Source: Pseudomonadota bacterium (lineage in GTDB: Bacteria > Myxococcota_A > UBA9160 > PR03). Taken from it: a stretch of DNA of 45,440 bases. Under the pieces are notes generated by a model. It saw only the letters and a list, made by a program, of their open reading frames with translations, ran no database searches and was not told the origin of the DNA. Within the stretch, counting starts at the first letter, position 1; the number at the start of each line of letters is the position of its first letter. A program made the translations under genes and the position numbers. The stretch lies in assembly GCA_003576805.1 (NCBI GenBank), contig QEVM01000014.1, positions 1 through 45,440 on the forward strand. The letters run 5' to 3'. Below are positions 26,510 through 35,695 of the stretch, piece by piece.

Positions 26510-27241
26510 CTAGATCGAATCCGCGCGCGGCGCGCCGCGACAGCGCGCCGCGAACGCGGTCGGCGGCACGACCTGCGCGCCCTTGTCGCGGACGCGGTCG
26601 GCCAGCCGGCGGTCCGCCGTCACGACCGCGACCTTCGCCGGCTCGGGCGCCGTGCGCACCGCCGTCAGCAGCCAGTCGTCCGCCGGCGACGCGAACACCA
26701 CGCGCGGGCCGCCCGCCACCGGCTCGGTCGGCTCCTCGCTGCCGTCGAAGACGACGACCACCTCGACGTCGCGCTCGCCGAAGCCGCGCACGAGCTCGAG
26801 CACGCGCTCGCGGTTGGCGCTCTTCCACCAGTCCTTGCGCGAGTCGCCCGAGCGCAGCACCGCGGCGTGCAGCACGTTGAAGCCGTCCACGAGCCAGAGC
26901 GAGGGCCGGACGCTGGGGGGATACGGGCGGGGCACGGCCTCCCGAGAGTAGGACGAGCGCGGCGCATCGACCGCGCTCCACCAGCGCGCGGCCGCGACCC
27001 AGGCCAGCGCGAGCGCGACGAAGGCGGCGATCACCGCGAGCGAGCGCGCCGTCTCGCCGAAGCGGCCCGCCGGCGGCGGCTCGTCGCTCCAGGCGCGCGG
27101 CGCGAGGAGCGGCTCGCGCGGCGTCCGCACGACGCGCAGCGGGCGCTCGCCGGCACGAGCGGCCGCGCTGCGGCGCTCGATTCGCTCGCTGCGCTGCAAG
27201 CGTTCGAGCTGGGGAACGAGGACGGATTCGGTCGAGTCCAT
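26510..27241 (-). CDS. Membrane-anchored NYN/PIN-like nuclease domain protein
   Basis: 243 residues. A basic N-terminal region, one membrane helix (about 67-87, SLAVIAAFVALALAWVAAA) and a C-terminal domain starting SLWLVDGFNVLHAAV. Acidic positions typical of NYN/YacP-type PIN folds are Asp119, Asp166 in VVFDGSEEP, Asp188-Asp189 and Asp210 in VVTADRRLADRVRDKGAQVV. YacP (Rae1) proteins are ribosome-associated endoribonucleases in Firmicutes but are soluble; a membrane anchor is unusual. It is divergent from aguB, 96 bases apart. Nuclease activity is inference from the fold. Confidence 0.8.
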   Translation of the reverse strand: MDSTESVLVPQLERLQRSERIERRSAAARAGERPLRVVRTPREPLLAPRAWSDEPPPAGRFGETARSLAVIAAFVALALAWVAAARWWSAVDAPRSSYSREAVPRPYPPSVRPSLWLVDGFNVLHAAVLRSGDSRKDWWKSANRERVLELVRGFGERDVEVVVVFDGSEEPTEPVAGGPRVVFASPADDWLLTAVRTAPEPAKVAVVTADRRLADRVRDKGAQVVPPTAFAARCRGAPRADSI

Positions 27242-27337
27242 GGGATCCTCCTGCTTCGCCGCGCAGCTTCGATGGCGGCCGTGACGGAGGCGGTCACGAC
27301 GCTTGCGACCCGACCGGCGGTCGCCTACTCCCCACCC

Positions 27338-28258
27338 ATGGCCGCAGCGGGAACGCCCGGAGCACCGGTTCGAGTGGGGGGATCGCGCGACGCCCGCGCG
27401 CTGAAGGTCGGGCTCGTGCAGATGCGCTGCGTCCCCGACGACCCCGCCGCGAACCTCGCCCGCGCGATCGCGGGCATCGAGGACGCCGCCGCGCGCGGCG
27501 CCGAGCTCGTCGTCACGCAGGAGCTGTTCCGCACGCCCTATTTCTGTCAGGCCGAGGAGGCGGCGCGCTTCGACCTCGCGGAGCCGATCCCCGGCCCGAC
27601 CACCGAGGCGCTCGCGAAGGTCGCGGCCGCGCGCCGCGTCGTCGTCGTGGGCTCGCTCTTCGAGCGGCGCTCGGAAGGCCTCTACCACAACACGGCGGTC
27701 GTGCTCGACGCCGACGGCTCGCTCGCGGGCGTCTATCGCAAGATGCACATCCCCGACGACCCGCTCTACTACGAGAAGTTCTACTTCACGCCCGGCGACA
27801 CCGGCTTCCGCTCCTTCGACACGCGCGCCGCGCGCGTCGGCACGCTGATCTGCTGGGACCAGTGGTTCCCGGAAGGCGCGCGCCTCACCGCGATGGCCGG
27901 CGCGCAGCTGCTGGTCTACCCGACCGCGATCGGCTGGGAGACCGGCGTGCGCCCCGAGTGGGAGGAGGCCGAGCACGACGCCTGGGAGACCGCGCAGCGC
28001 GCGCACGCGATCGCCAACGGCGTGTTCGTCGTCGCGGTGAACCGCGTCGGCAGCGAGGAGCGGCTCACCTTCTGGGGCCAGTCGTTCGTGGCCGATCCGT
28101 TCGGCCGCGTGATCGCGCGCGCCTCGGCCACCGAGGAGGAGACGCTCGTCGTCGAGTGCGACCTCTCGCTGATCGAGGAGGTGCGGCGCGGCTGGCCGTT
28201 CCTGCGCGACCGACGCATCGATGCGTATGGCGACCTGCTGAAGCGCTTCCGCGACTGA
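27338..28258 (+). CDS. aguB: N-carbamoylputrescine amidase
   Basis: 306 residues, carbon-nitrogen hydrolase (nitrilase) superfamily. The catalytic triad is Glu62 (VVTQELF), Lys135 (GVYRKMHIPDDP) and Cys172 (TLICWDQWFPEG). The segments MHIPDDPLYYEKFYFTPGD and AIGWETGVRPEWEEAEHDAW are characteristic of the plant/bacterial AguB group rather than of general amidases. It splits N-carbamoylputrescine into putrescine, CO2 and ammonia. The partner aguA lies 1.8 kb downstream behind two decayed genes. An upstream ATG at 27272 would add 22 residues without family similarity. Confidence 0.94.
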   Translation: MAAAGTPGAPVRVGGSRDARALKVGLVQMRCVPDDPAANLARAIAGIEDAAARGAELVVTQELFRTPYFCQAEEAARFDLAEPIPGPTTEALAKVAAARRVVVVGSLFERRSEGLYHNTAVVLDADGSLAGVYRKMHIPDDPLYYEKFYFTPGDTGFRSFDTRAARVGTLICWDQWFPEGARLTAMAGAQLLVYPTAIGWETGVRPEWEEAEHDAWETAQRAHAIANGVFVVAVNRVGSEERLTFWGQSFVADPFGRVIARASATEEETLVVECDLSLIEEVRRGWPFLRDRRIDAYGDLLKRFRD

Positions 28259-28262
28259 CGGC

Positions 28263-28997
28263 TCACGCCGCCGCGCGGCGCGCGGCGCGGCGCAGCGCCA
28301 GCAGCAGCGCCGCCAGCTCGGCGCCGATCCCGCACGGCCGCGCCGGCCGCTCGCTGGCGCGGGTCGCGCGGAGGCACTCGGGGTCCGCGTCGCCGAGCGG
28401 CGTGCCGCCGTTCGCCGACGCGCCGCCGTCGAAGTCGATCGCGCCGTCGCCGTCGTTGTCGAGGCCGTCCCGACAGGCGGGGCTCTCCGTGTCGCTCTGC
28501 GCGTCCGCGCAGCCGGGATCGTCGGGCGCGTCGGTGAAGCCGTCGCCGTCCTCGTCGCGGCCGTCGTCGCAGGCGGGCGGCAGGTGGAGCGGGATCCCCG
28601 TCTCGTGGCCCTCGGGCGTGCGCGCGCGGCCCGTCACGATGCGGCCGTCGTGCGAGATGCCGCGCGCCAGGAAGAAGTGCCAGATCGGTGTTGCCGTAGC
28701 CGAGCGCGAGCCGGCCATCGCTCGAGAGATCGAACATCCAGCTGTGTCCGACGACACGGCGTTCGCGTCGCTCGACACGATGCCGCCGGGATGATCGGGG
28801 AGCGCGACCATGCCCCTCTCCGCGGTCCAGCGCCACGCTTCCTGACCGAGCTCCGTCGTGCCGGGACCGACGATCACCGAGCCGTCCGCGGACACCGATT
28901 GCGCGGTGCTCGATTCGATCCCGCCCGGCAGGTCGCCGAGGTCGATCAACTCCGGCGCCGGCGTGAGGCGCCACGCCACCGCCACCTGCGGTCCGTT
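28263..28997 (-). pseudogene. Decayed HAF-repeat / DxDGxxD-repeat surface protein
   Basis: The C-terminal half is readable: two HAF-like repeats (LGDLPGGIESSTAQSVSADG and a 'PDHPGGIVSSDANAVSSD' copy), then Ca-binding-like CDDGRDEDGDGFTD and CRDGLDNDGDGAIDF repeats, ending in a sorting-tail-like Cys-Gly, hydrophobic and Arg-rich stretch. Between about 28750 and 28690 the repeat continues in another frame (VVGHSWMFDLSSDGRLALGYG) and then returns, so two compensating frameshifts are present. The N-terminal half and signal peptide are missing: similarity stops at about 28997, next to another broken gene. It converges on aguB with four bases between stops. Confidence 0.7.
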
Positions 28998-29009
28998 CAC
29001 GGTGCAGCG

Positions 29010-30049
29010 GACGATTGCGCATCGCTCGGCTCCGGCTGGACGCGCAGCCACGCGCTGCCGCGGCTCGCGCCGGGTCTCTACACGGTGCGCGTCGATCCGG
29101 CCGCGCTCGACGCCGACCAGCGCGATCTCGCCTACGGCCGCGTGTCGTGGCAGGCGCCGCTCGTCGTGCGACGCCCGTGCTGCTCGTCTTCGACTACGAC
29201 GACTGGGGCGGCCGCAGCCTGTACACCGCGCCGGCCAACGAACGCGTCGGCCTCGCGCGTCCGGGCACGCACCCCGGCCGCATCGAGCGCGTCGCGGAGG
29301 CGGCGCGGCTCCTCGGCGGTCTCGGCGTCGCGTGGGAGATGGCGGACCCGCACTGGATCGAGGACAAGTGGCCGCTGCGCGTGGGCCCCGATCCCGTGAC
29401 GCTGGACGGCGATCCCGCGAACGACGCGCTGGCCAGCTACGAATGGGCGCGCCTCGGCGAGCCCGAGACGCGACTCTTCGGTGTGTCGACGTGACTCGCG
29501 CAGCAGCCCGCCGACGGCGCCGCCGCGTGGCGCGTCGCGCGTGCGGGCCACTGGCTGTGGGAGGGCACCGGCCTGCGCGACGGGGACGCGCTGCGCGAGA
29601 TCGCGCCGACCGCGATCCTCGACGGCACCGCGCTGGCGTGGCGCGACGACGGGCTTCCGTACGTCGCGGACACCGCCCGCACCGAGACGCCCGCGCACAC
29701 GCTCGTGCTCGCGACGCTGCCCACGCGCAACGCGTCGCCGTGGTGGTGTTGGGGCTCGGCGGCCTGCGTGCAGCCGGGCTGGGCGACGATCGCGCTGCGC
29801 CAGGATCCCGGCGGCGTCGTCGTCGTGGCGATTCCGGACAAGGGCTGGTTCACCGGCGCGCGCTCGGTCCAGGCCGACACCGTCGTGCGACGCGTCACCG
29901 AGAACCTGCTCGGCCGGCTCGCCGCCGCGGGTCCCGTCGACGTCTACGGGGGCTACGCGCCCCCCGAGCGCGCGCGACGGGGCGGCGCGCTCGGCTACCC
30001 TGCGCGCCCCGCGAGCGGACGCGCGGCGCAGCGAGGCAGCACGACGTGA
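29010..30049 (+). pseudogene. Decayed N,N-dimethylformamidase large-subunit-like gene
   Basis: Pieces resemble the DMFase beta-like C-terminal family: GLYTVRVDPAALDADQRDL, a 'LVVR' strand, then VLLVFDYDDWGGRSLYTAPANERV, and later HWLWEGTGLRDGDALREI and a closing FTGARSVQADTVVRRVTENLLGRL. The first piece (29010 to about 29170) is in one frame, the rest in another, and an in-frame TGA interrupts at 29492-29494 before the frame continues to 30049. The 5' end is lost at about 29010. The final TGA overlaps the aguA GTG by four bases, a preserved operon junction, so decay looks recent. Family assignment is by pattern memory and is tentative. Confidence 0.6.
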
Positions 30050-31125
30050 CCGATTCTCTCCCTTCCGAGCGCGGCGCGACGCCCGCCGCGCTCGGCTACC
30101 ACTGGCCGGCCGAATGGGAGCGCCACCGCGCGACCTGGCTGTCGTGGCCGCACAATCCCGAGACGTGGCCCACCGTGCTGGAGGCGGTCGAGGCGGCGTT
30201 CGGGCGCTTCGTGGCCGTGCTCGCGCCGCACGAGGCGGTCGAGATCGGCGTCGGCGACGACGCGCGCGAGGAGCGCGCGCGCCGCGCCATCCGCGCAGCC
30301 GGCCACGACCCCGACCGCAACGTGCGCTTCCACCGCTATCCGACCACCGACGCCTGGTGCCGCGACCACGGTCCGATCTTCGTCGTCCGCGACGCGGAAG
30401 GCCGGCGCGAGGTCGCGCTCGTCGACTTCCGCTTCGACAACTGGGGCAGGAAGTATCCCGGCTGGGAGCTCGACGACGCCGTTCCCCGCCACGTCGAGAA
30501 GATCCTCGGGCTGCCGCGCTTCGCGTCGAGCGTGGTGCTCGAGGGCGGCGGCATCGAGGGCGACGGGCTCGGCACCGTGATCACGACCGAGTCGTGCCTG
30601 CTCAACCCGAACCGCGGGCCGGGCCGCACGCGCGAGGCGATGGAGCGCGTGCTCGCGGACTTCCTCGGCGCGAAGCACGTCGTGTGGCTGCACGACGGCA
30701 TCGAGGGCGACGACACGGACGGCCACGTCGACGACCTCGTGCGCTTCGTCGCGCCGGGCGTCGTGGTCGCGGTCGCGTGCGACGATCCCAGCGACCCGAA
30801 CCACGCGCCGCTCGCCGAGAACCGGCGCCGCCTCGCGCAGGCGCGCGACGCGCGCGGCCGCCCGCTCGAGATCGTCGATCTGCCGATGCCGCCGCGCATC
30901 GAGCAGGACGGCCTGCGCAGCCCGGCCAGCCACGCGAACTTCTATCTCGGCAACGGCGTCGCGCTGCTGCCGGTCTTCGGGGGCGCGAGCGACGCGCGCG
31001 CGACCGCGATCCTGCGCGAGCTGCTGCCGCGGCACGAAGTCGTCCCGATCCGCTGCAACGAGGTGGTCTCGGGCTTCGGCGCGATCCACTGCGTGACCCA
31101 GCAGGAGCCCGCCCCGTCGCCGTGA
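30046..31125 (+). CDS. aguA: Agmatine deiminase
   Basis: 359 residues of the peptidyl-arginine-deiminase-like (PAD_porph) family. Start region ALGYHWPAEWERHRATWLSWPHN, then TDAWCRDHGPIF, EGGGIEGDGLGT with Glu166, DDTDGHVDD with His227, and the catalytic Cys349 in GAIHCVTQQ. It hydrolyses agmatine to N-carbamoylputrescine and ammonia, the substrate of AguB. GTG 30046 was chosen because it overlaps the stop of the upstream decayed gene (GTGA) and gives the expected family length. Confidence 0.95.
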   Translation: MTDSLPSERGATPAALGYHWPAEWERHRATWLSWPHNPETWPTVLEAVEAAFGRFVAVLAPHEAVEIGVGDDAREERARRAIRAAGHDPDRNVRFHRYPTTDAWCRDHGPIFVVRDAEGRREVALVDFRFDNWGRKYPGWELDDAVPRHVEKILGLPRFASSVVLEGGGIEGDGLGTVITTESCLLNPNRGPGRTREAMERVLADFLGAKHVVWLHDGIEGDDTDGHVDDLVRFVAPGVVVAVACDDPSDPNHAPLAENRRRLAQARDARGRPLEIVDLPMPPRIEQDGLRSPASHANFYLGNGVALLPVFGGASDARATAILRELLPRHEVVPIRCNEVVSGFGAIHCVTQQEPAPSP

Positions 31126-31212
31126 GCGGCGCGCCCGGCGCGCGGTGCCACGCGCCCGGAGCGGTGGCCACTTCCGAACGAGCGCCGACCGCGCGGTCGG
31201 CTGGAGGTTCGC

Positions 31213-33831
31213 ATGCGGACGGGACGCCGGAATCGAACGGAGCGGACATGGATCGCGGCGTTGGCCGCCGTCCTGGTGCTGGGGTCGCTGGGCGCGGGCC
31301 CGTGCGTGCAGCGCGGCCCCAACTTCTTCGGCTTCCTCGCGCCGGCGCAGGACTTGCTCACCGAGCCCGGCGTGCGCCGCGTCGAGCTGATGGTGCCGTT
31401 CCACAGCCAGCGCGAGACGCTCGTCGTCACGCTCGACGGCGCCGACGTGACGCCGGCGTTCGCCTTCGACGGCCGCGTCGCGAAGGCGCAGCTCGACGTC
31501 GCCGCCGGCGCGCACCGGCTCGCTGCGACGATCGAGCTCGATCCCGGCTTCCTCGGCGCGCGCGAGACCGAGGCGCGCTTCGAGGCGGTCGCGCTGCAGA
31601 ACCCCGACGCGTGCGAGGTCCTGAACGACGTCGAGTGCGCGCTGCCGTTCCCGTCGTCGCGCTTCCAGGTCGCGGACGCGAGCACCGACACGGGCGTCCG
31701 CATGGAGTACCCGGACGACGTGCTGCCCGCGATCTCGGGGCGCGATCTCGGCAACCTGCTGTTCGGCGAGCCGTTCCCGCTCTCGTCGGCGGCCTTCAAC
31801 GGCTACGACGGCGTCTCGCCCACCGTGCAGCCGCTCATGCACTTCCCGGGCGGCGTTGACCTCGCCGCGAGTGACGCGCCGCGCTTGCTCGAGGCGACGC
31901 GCAACTTCGATCTGCGCGCGCTCGACGCCGACAGCCCGAGCGTGCTGATCGACGCCGCGACCGGCGAGCGCATCGCACACTTCCTCGAGAACGATGCGCG
32001 GGCGACCGGCGAGTACGCGGCGCGCCAGGCGACGATCTTGCGGCCCGGCAAGAGTCTGCTGCCCGGCCACCGCTACATCGTCGCGCTGCGCCGGCTCGTC
32101 GCGCCGGGTGGCGGCGCGGTCGCGCCCGAGCCCGTGTTCCGCGCGCTGCGCGACCGCACGCCGAGCACGATCGCCGCCGTCGAGGCGCGCCGCGCGTACT
32201 TCGACGCGCACGTCTTCCCGGCGCTCGCCGCCGCCGGCGTCGCGCGCGGCGACCTCGTGCTCGCCTTCGACTTCACCGTGGCGAGCGACCGCGATCTCAC
32301 CGGCGCGATGCTCTCGATGCGCGACCAGGCGTTCGCGTGGCTCGCGAGCGCCGATCCGGCGTCGCTGTTCGCGGTCACCGAGGTGAACGCGCTCTCCGAC
32401 TGCTCGCAGCCCGGCGACGTCGCCTGGCGCGAGGTGCGCGGCACCTTCCGCGTGCCGAACTTCCTCAGCAGCGATCCCTCGGCCGCGCCGCCGCCGGAGG
32501 CGGATCCCGTCGCGGACACCGACACGCTCGGCTTCCTCGCGACCGACGGCGCCGGCACGCCGCTCCAGACGGGCTGGGTCGACGCGCCGTACGGCATCGC
32601 CATCCCGTGCTCCGCGCGCGTCGCGCCGAAAGCCGGGCTCGTGCTCGGGCACGGCCTGTTCGGCTCGGGCCCCGACTTCCCGCGCGATCTCGCCGAAGGC
32701 CTCGAGACCGCGCTGCCGCGGTTCGTCGAGCAGGGGCTGGTGCCGCCGGGCACGTCGCTCGACCTCGTCGCCGCGGGCACCAACTGGAGCGGGCTCTCGA
32801 CGCTCGAGGTGCCGCCGCTGCCGGACGACCTGCCGGGCGACCTCGGCGACATCTTGAACGACCCCGTGCTGGTGCGGCAGATCGTGACGCTGCTCGAGAG
32901 CTTCATCGGGCAGCTCTTCCTCGACTTCGACCAGTTCGCGGCGCTGCCCGACCGCCTGCGCCAGGGCCAGCTCCACGCGCTGGTGCTCGCGCGGCTGCTG
33001 CACACGGGCGCGTTCAACGTCCACCCGTGCTTCCAGGCGCTCGATCCCGAGCCGGCCGACTGCCGCAGCGCGGCGGAGAGCGATCCGTCGCGCGGCGTGC
33101 TCGCGGCGGGCGAGCCGTCGTACTACTTCGGCGCGAGCCTCGGCGGGATCATGGGCCTCATGTTCGCCGCGCTCTCGCCGGACGTGGAGCGCGCGTCGGT
33201 GAACGTGCCCGCGATCAACTTCTCGTTCCTGCTGCAGCGCTCGTTCGCGTTCGCGCCGTTCAGCGCCTTCCTCGACTTCATCGCGCCCGATCCGCTGAGC
33301 CAGCTGCTCGGCATGCAGGTGCTGCACGAGATCTGGGTGCGCGGCGAGTCGGCGGGCTACGCGAATCACATCACCGGCTGGCCGCTCGCGCCGCTGCCCG
33401 GCACGAACCCGAAGCAGGTGCACCTGACGCCGGGCCGCTACGACTCGGTCGTCCCGCCGCTCGGCGCGCAGATCGCGGCGGCGACGATGGGCGTCGAGAA
33501 CCTCGAGGGCTCCGTCGAGACCGATCTTCCGCTGGTGCCCGACGCGCCCGGTCCGCTCGCGTCCGCGCACGTGCTCTACGACACCGGCTCGTACGTGCTC
33601 GGCGAAGACGACGCGTTCATTCCGCCGCTCGCGAACACGCCGCCCGCCGGCGAAGGCGGCGCGTGCAATCCGCACGGCCGCGTCGGCTACATCCCGGCGC
33701 AGCTCCGGCAGCTCGCGGAGTTCCTCACGCCGACGGGCGTCGTCACCAACTACTGCAACGGCCTGTGCGACGGCGCCGAGCCGCTGGAGCGCCCGGACGG
33801 CGCGACGGAGCGCTGCGACCCGACGCCCTGA
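31213..33831 (+). CDS. Large secreted alpha/beta-hydrolase-like protein
   Basis: 872 residues. Signal peptide (TWIAALAAVLVLGSLGAG), an N-terminal beta-rich region (about 40-150), a middle part and a hydrolase core. LVLGHGLFGSGPDF (His480, an HG oxyanion-type strand) and YYFGASLGGIMGL with Ser642 form a GxSxG nucleophile elbow. Asp in PGRYDSVVP and His in NPHGRVGYIP near the end are candidate triad partners. Several Cys pairs suggest disulfides in the periplasm or outside. GGAGG precedes the ATG by about seven bases. Substrate unknown; a lipase or esterase is one guess. A single gene between aguA and frdA. Confidence 0.75.
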   Translation: MRTGRRNRTERTWIAALAAVLVLGSLGAGPCVQRGPNFFGFLAPAQDLLTEPGVRRVELMVPFHSQRETLVVTLDGADVTPAFAFDGRVAKAQLDVAAGAHRLAATIELDPGFLGARETEARFEAVALQNPDACEVLNDVECALPFPSSRFQVADASTDTGVRMEYPDDVLPAISGRDLGNLLFGEPFPLSSAAFNGYDGVSPTVQPLMHFPGGVDLAASDAPRLLEATRNFDLRALDADSPSVLIDAATGERIAHFLENDARATGEYAARQATILRPGKSLLPGHRYIVALRRLVAPGGGAVAPEPVFRALRDRTPSTIAAVEARRAYFDAHVFPALAAAGVARGDLVLAFDFTVASDRDLTGAMLSMRDQAFAWLASADPASLFAVTEVNALSDCSQPGDVAWREVRGTFRVPNFLSSDPSAAPPPEADPVADTDTLGFLATDGAGTPLQTGWVDAPYGIAIPCSARVAPKAGLVLGHGLFGSGPDFPRDLAEGLETALPRFVEQGLVPPGTSLDLVAAGTNWSGLSTLEVPPLPDDLPGDLGDILNDPVLVRQIVTLLESFIGQLFLDFDQFAALPDRLRQGQLHALVLARLLHTGAFNVHPCFQALDPEPADCRSAAESDPSRGVLAAGEPSYYFGASLGGIMGLMFAALSPDVERASVNVPAINFSFLLQRSFAFAPFSAFLDFIAPDPLSQLLGMQVLHEIWVRGESAGYANHITGWPLAPLPGTNPKQVHLTPGRYDSVVPPLGAQIAAATMGVENLEGSVETDLPLVPDAPGPLASAHVLYDTGSYVLGEDDAFIPPLANTPPAGEGGACNPHGRVGYIPAQLRQLAEFLTPTGVVTNYCNGLCDGAEPLERPDGATERCDPTP

Positions 33832-33853
33832 CGACGCGCGAAGCGGCGCGACG

Positions 33854-33870
33854 AAGCGGCAACTCCGCTT
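33854..33870 (+). terminator. Weak hairpin after the hydrolase gene
   Basis: AAGCGG and CCGCTT pair around a CAACT loop 22 bases after the stop, followed by TCGTT. Short stem and no T-run, so the call is weak. Confidence 0.3.
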
Positions 33871-33960
33871 TCGTTCGAGGCCCGGATTCGTTAGACCCTG
33901 ACCACTCCCAGATGCCTTCCGAGCGCCCGGCGCAGCGCGCCCCGCGCTCACCAACCCCGA

Positions 33961-33967
33961 GGAGGGG
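33961..33967 (+). promoter_or_regulatory. Strong Shine-Dalgarno for the frdA TTG start
   Basis: GGAGGGG ends six bases before TTG 33974, which fixes this non-ATG start just before the FAD-binding strand. Confidence 0.75.
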
Positions 33968-33973
33968 ACGGTC

Positions 33974-35695
33974 TTGGTCGAGGTCTACCGGCACGACGTC
34001 ATCGTCGTCGGGGGTGGTGCTGCGGGTCTGCGCGCCGCCATCGCCGCCGTCGAAGCGGATCCCCGAGTCAGCGTCGCGATGGTCTCGAAGGTGTATCCGA
34101 TGCGGAGCCACACGGTCTCCGCCGAGGGCGGCGCGGCGGCCTACGTGCCCGGCTCCGAGGACAGCCTCGAGAAGCACTTCTACGACACGGTGAAGGGCTC
34201 GGACTTCCTCGCCGACCAGGACTCCGCCGACTACTTCGTCGAGAACGCGACCGCCGAGCTGACGCGCCTCGAGCACTGGGGCTGCCCGTGGAGTCGCAAC
34301 GACGATGGCAGCGTCGCGACGCGGCCCTTCGGCGGCATGACGGTGCCGCGCACGTGGTTCGCCGCCGACAAGGTCGGCTTCCACATGCTGCACGCGCTGT
34401 TCCAGCACTCGATGCGCTTCGACCGCATCGTCCGCTACGACGAGAACTTCGTGACGAAGCTCCTCGTCGACGACGGCGCCTGCCGCGGCGTGGTCGCGCT
34501 CGACATCCGCTCCGGCGCGCTGCGGCTCTTCCTCGGCCGCGCCGTGATCCTCGCGACCGGCGGCGCCGGCAAGTGCTTCCCGTTCACCACGAACGGCACG
34601 ATCAAGACCGGCGACGGCATGGCGCTCGCGTACCGCGCGGGCGTCGGCCTGAAGGACATGGAGTTCGTCCAATACCACCCGACCGGCCTGCCCGGCACGG
34701 GCATCCTGATCACCGAGGCGTCGCGCGGCGAGGGCGGCTACGTCATCAACGCCGAGGGCGAGCGCTTCCTCGTGACGCGCGACTACGGCGTCGGCCAGAA
34801 GGCGGAGCTCGGACCGCGCGACATGATCTCGCGCGCCGAGATCCTCGAAATCGAGGCCGGCCGCGGCGTGAAGAGCCCCTACGGCGATCACGTCCTGCTC
34901 GATCTGCGCCACCTCGGCGAGGCGAAGATCATGGCGAAGCTGCCGTTCGTGCGGGAGCTCGCGCGCACCTACATCGGCGTCGACCCGGTCCACGCGCCGA
35001 TCCCGATCCGTCCGGTGCTGCACTACATGATGGGCGGCGTCGACACCGACGTGCGCGGCGCCACGCCGGTCCCCGGCCTGTACGCCGCGGGCGAGACCGC
35101 GTGCGTCTCGATGAACGGCGCGAACCGGCTCGGCTCGAACTCGCTCACCGAGTGCCTGGTGTTCGGCGCGCGCGCGGGCGTCGAGTCGGTGCAGTTCGCG
35201 AAGGGCGTCTCGGACGGCAACGAGGCGCGCCTGCGCGGCGAGGCCGAGACCGAGGGCGCGCGGCTCGACAACCTGCGCGGCCGCAAGAAGGGCGGCGAGC
35301 GGATCTCGCAGATCCGCCGCGAGATGCAGCTCTCGATGGAGCGCGGCTGCGGCGTCTACCGCAACCAGGAGGCGATGCACCAGACGGTCGCCGAGCTGGC
35401 GCCGCTCAAGGGCCGCGCCAGCGACCTCGTGCTCGAGGACGCGAGCCGCGTCTTCAACACCGAGCTGCTGCAGGCGCTCGAGCTGATCAACATGCTCGAC
35501 GTCGCCGAGGCGATCGCGGTCGCGGCGGCCGCGCGCAAGGAGTCGCGCGGCGCCCACGCCTGCCGCGACTACCCGAAGCGCAACGACGCCGAGTTCCTGC
35601 ACCACTCGATGGTGTTCTTCACGCCGGCCGGGCCTCGGCTCGACAAGAAGGCGGTCACCATCACGCGGTTCCAGCCCGAGGAGCGCAAGTACTGA
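33974..35695 (+). CDS. frdA: Fumarate reductase/succinate dehydrogenase flavoprotein subunit
   Basis: 573 residues. Dinucleotide-binding DVIVVGGGAAGLRAA near the N terminus, covalent-FAD His46 in MRSHTVSAEGG, GGAGKCFPFTTN, MEFVQYHPTGLPGTG, TEASRGEGG, a HYMMGGVDTD segment and GANRLGSNSLTECLVFG. It forms the catalytic subunit that interconverts fumarate and succinate. The four-gene order A-B-C-D with two short anchors is that of Escherichia coli-type (class D) quinol:fumarate reductase. The usual HYTMGG has Met in place of Thr here. TTG start after a strong ribosome-binding site; its stop overlaps frdB by one base. Confidence 0.95.
   Translation: MVEVYRHDVIVVGGGAAGLRAAIAAVEADPRVSVAMVSKVYPMRSHTVSAEGGAAAYVPGSEDSLEKHFYDTVKGSDFLADQDSADYFVENATAELTRLEHWGCPWSRNDDGSVATRPFGGMTVPRTWFAADKVGFHMLHALFQHSMRFDRIVRYDENFVTKLLVDDGACRGVVALDIRSGALRLFLGRAVILATGGAGKCFPFTTNGTIKTGDGMALAYRAGVGLKDMEFVQYHPTGLPGTGILITEASRGEGGYVINAEGERFLVTRDYGVGQKAELGPRDMISRAEILEIEAGRGVKSPYGDHVLLDLRHLGEAKIMAKLPFVRELARTYIGVDPVHAPIPIRPVLHYMMGGVDTDVRGATPVPGLYAAGETACVSMNGANRLGSNSLTECLVFGARAGVESVQFAKGVSDGNEARLRGEAETEGARLDNLRGRKKGGERISQIRREMQLSMERGCGVYRNQEAMHQTVAELAPLKGRASDLVLEDASRVFNTELLQALELINMLDVAEAIAVAAAARKESRGAHACRDYPKRNDAEFLHHSMVFFTPAGPRLDKKAVTITRFQPEERKY

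Noticed and set aside
29492..29494. Possible selenocysteine TGA in the amidase-like gene
   Set aside because: The gene also has a frameshift and a missing 5' end; no selenocysteine insertion hairpin was seen, so a pseudogene is simpler.
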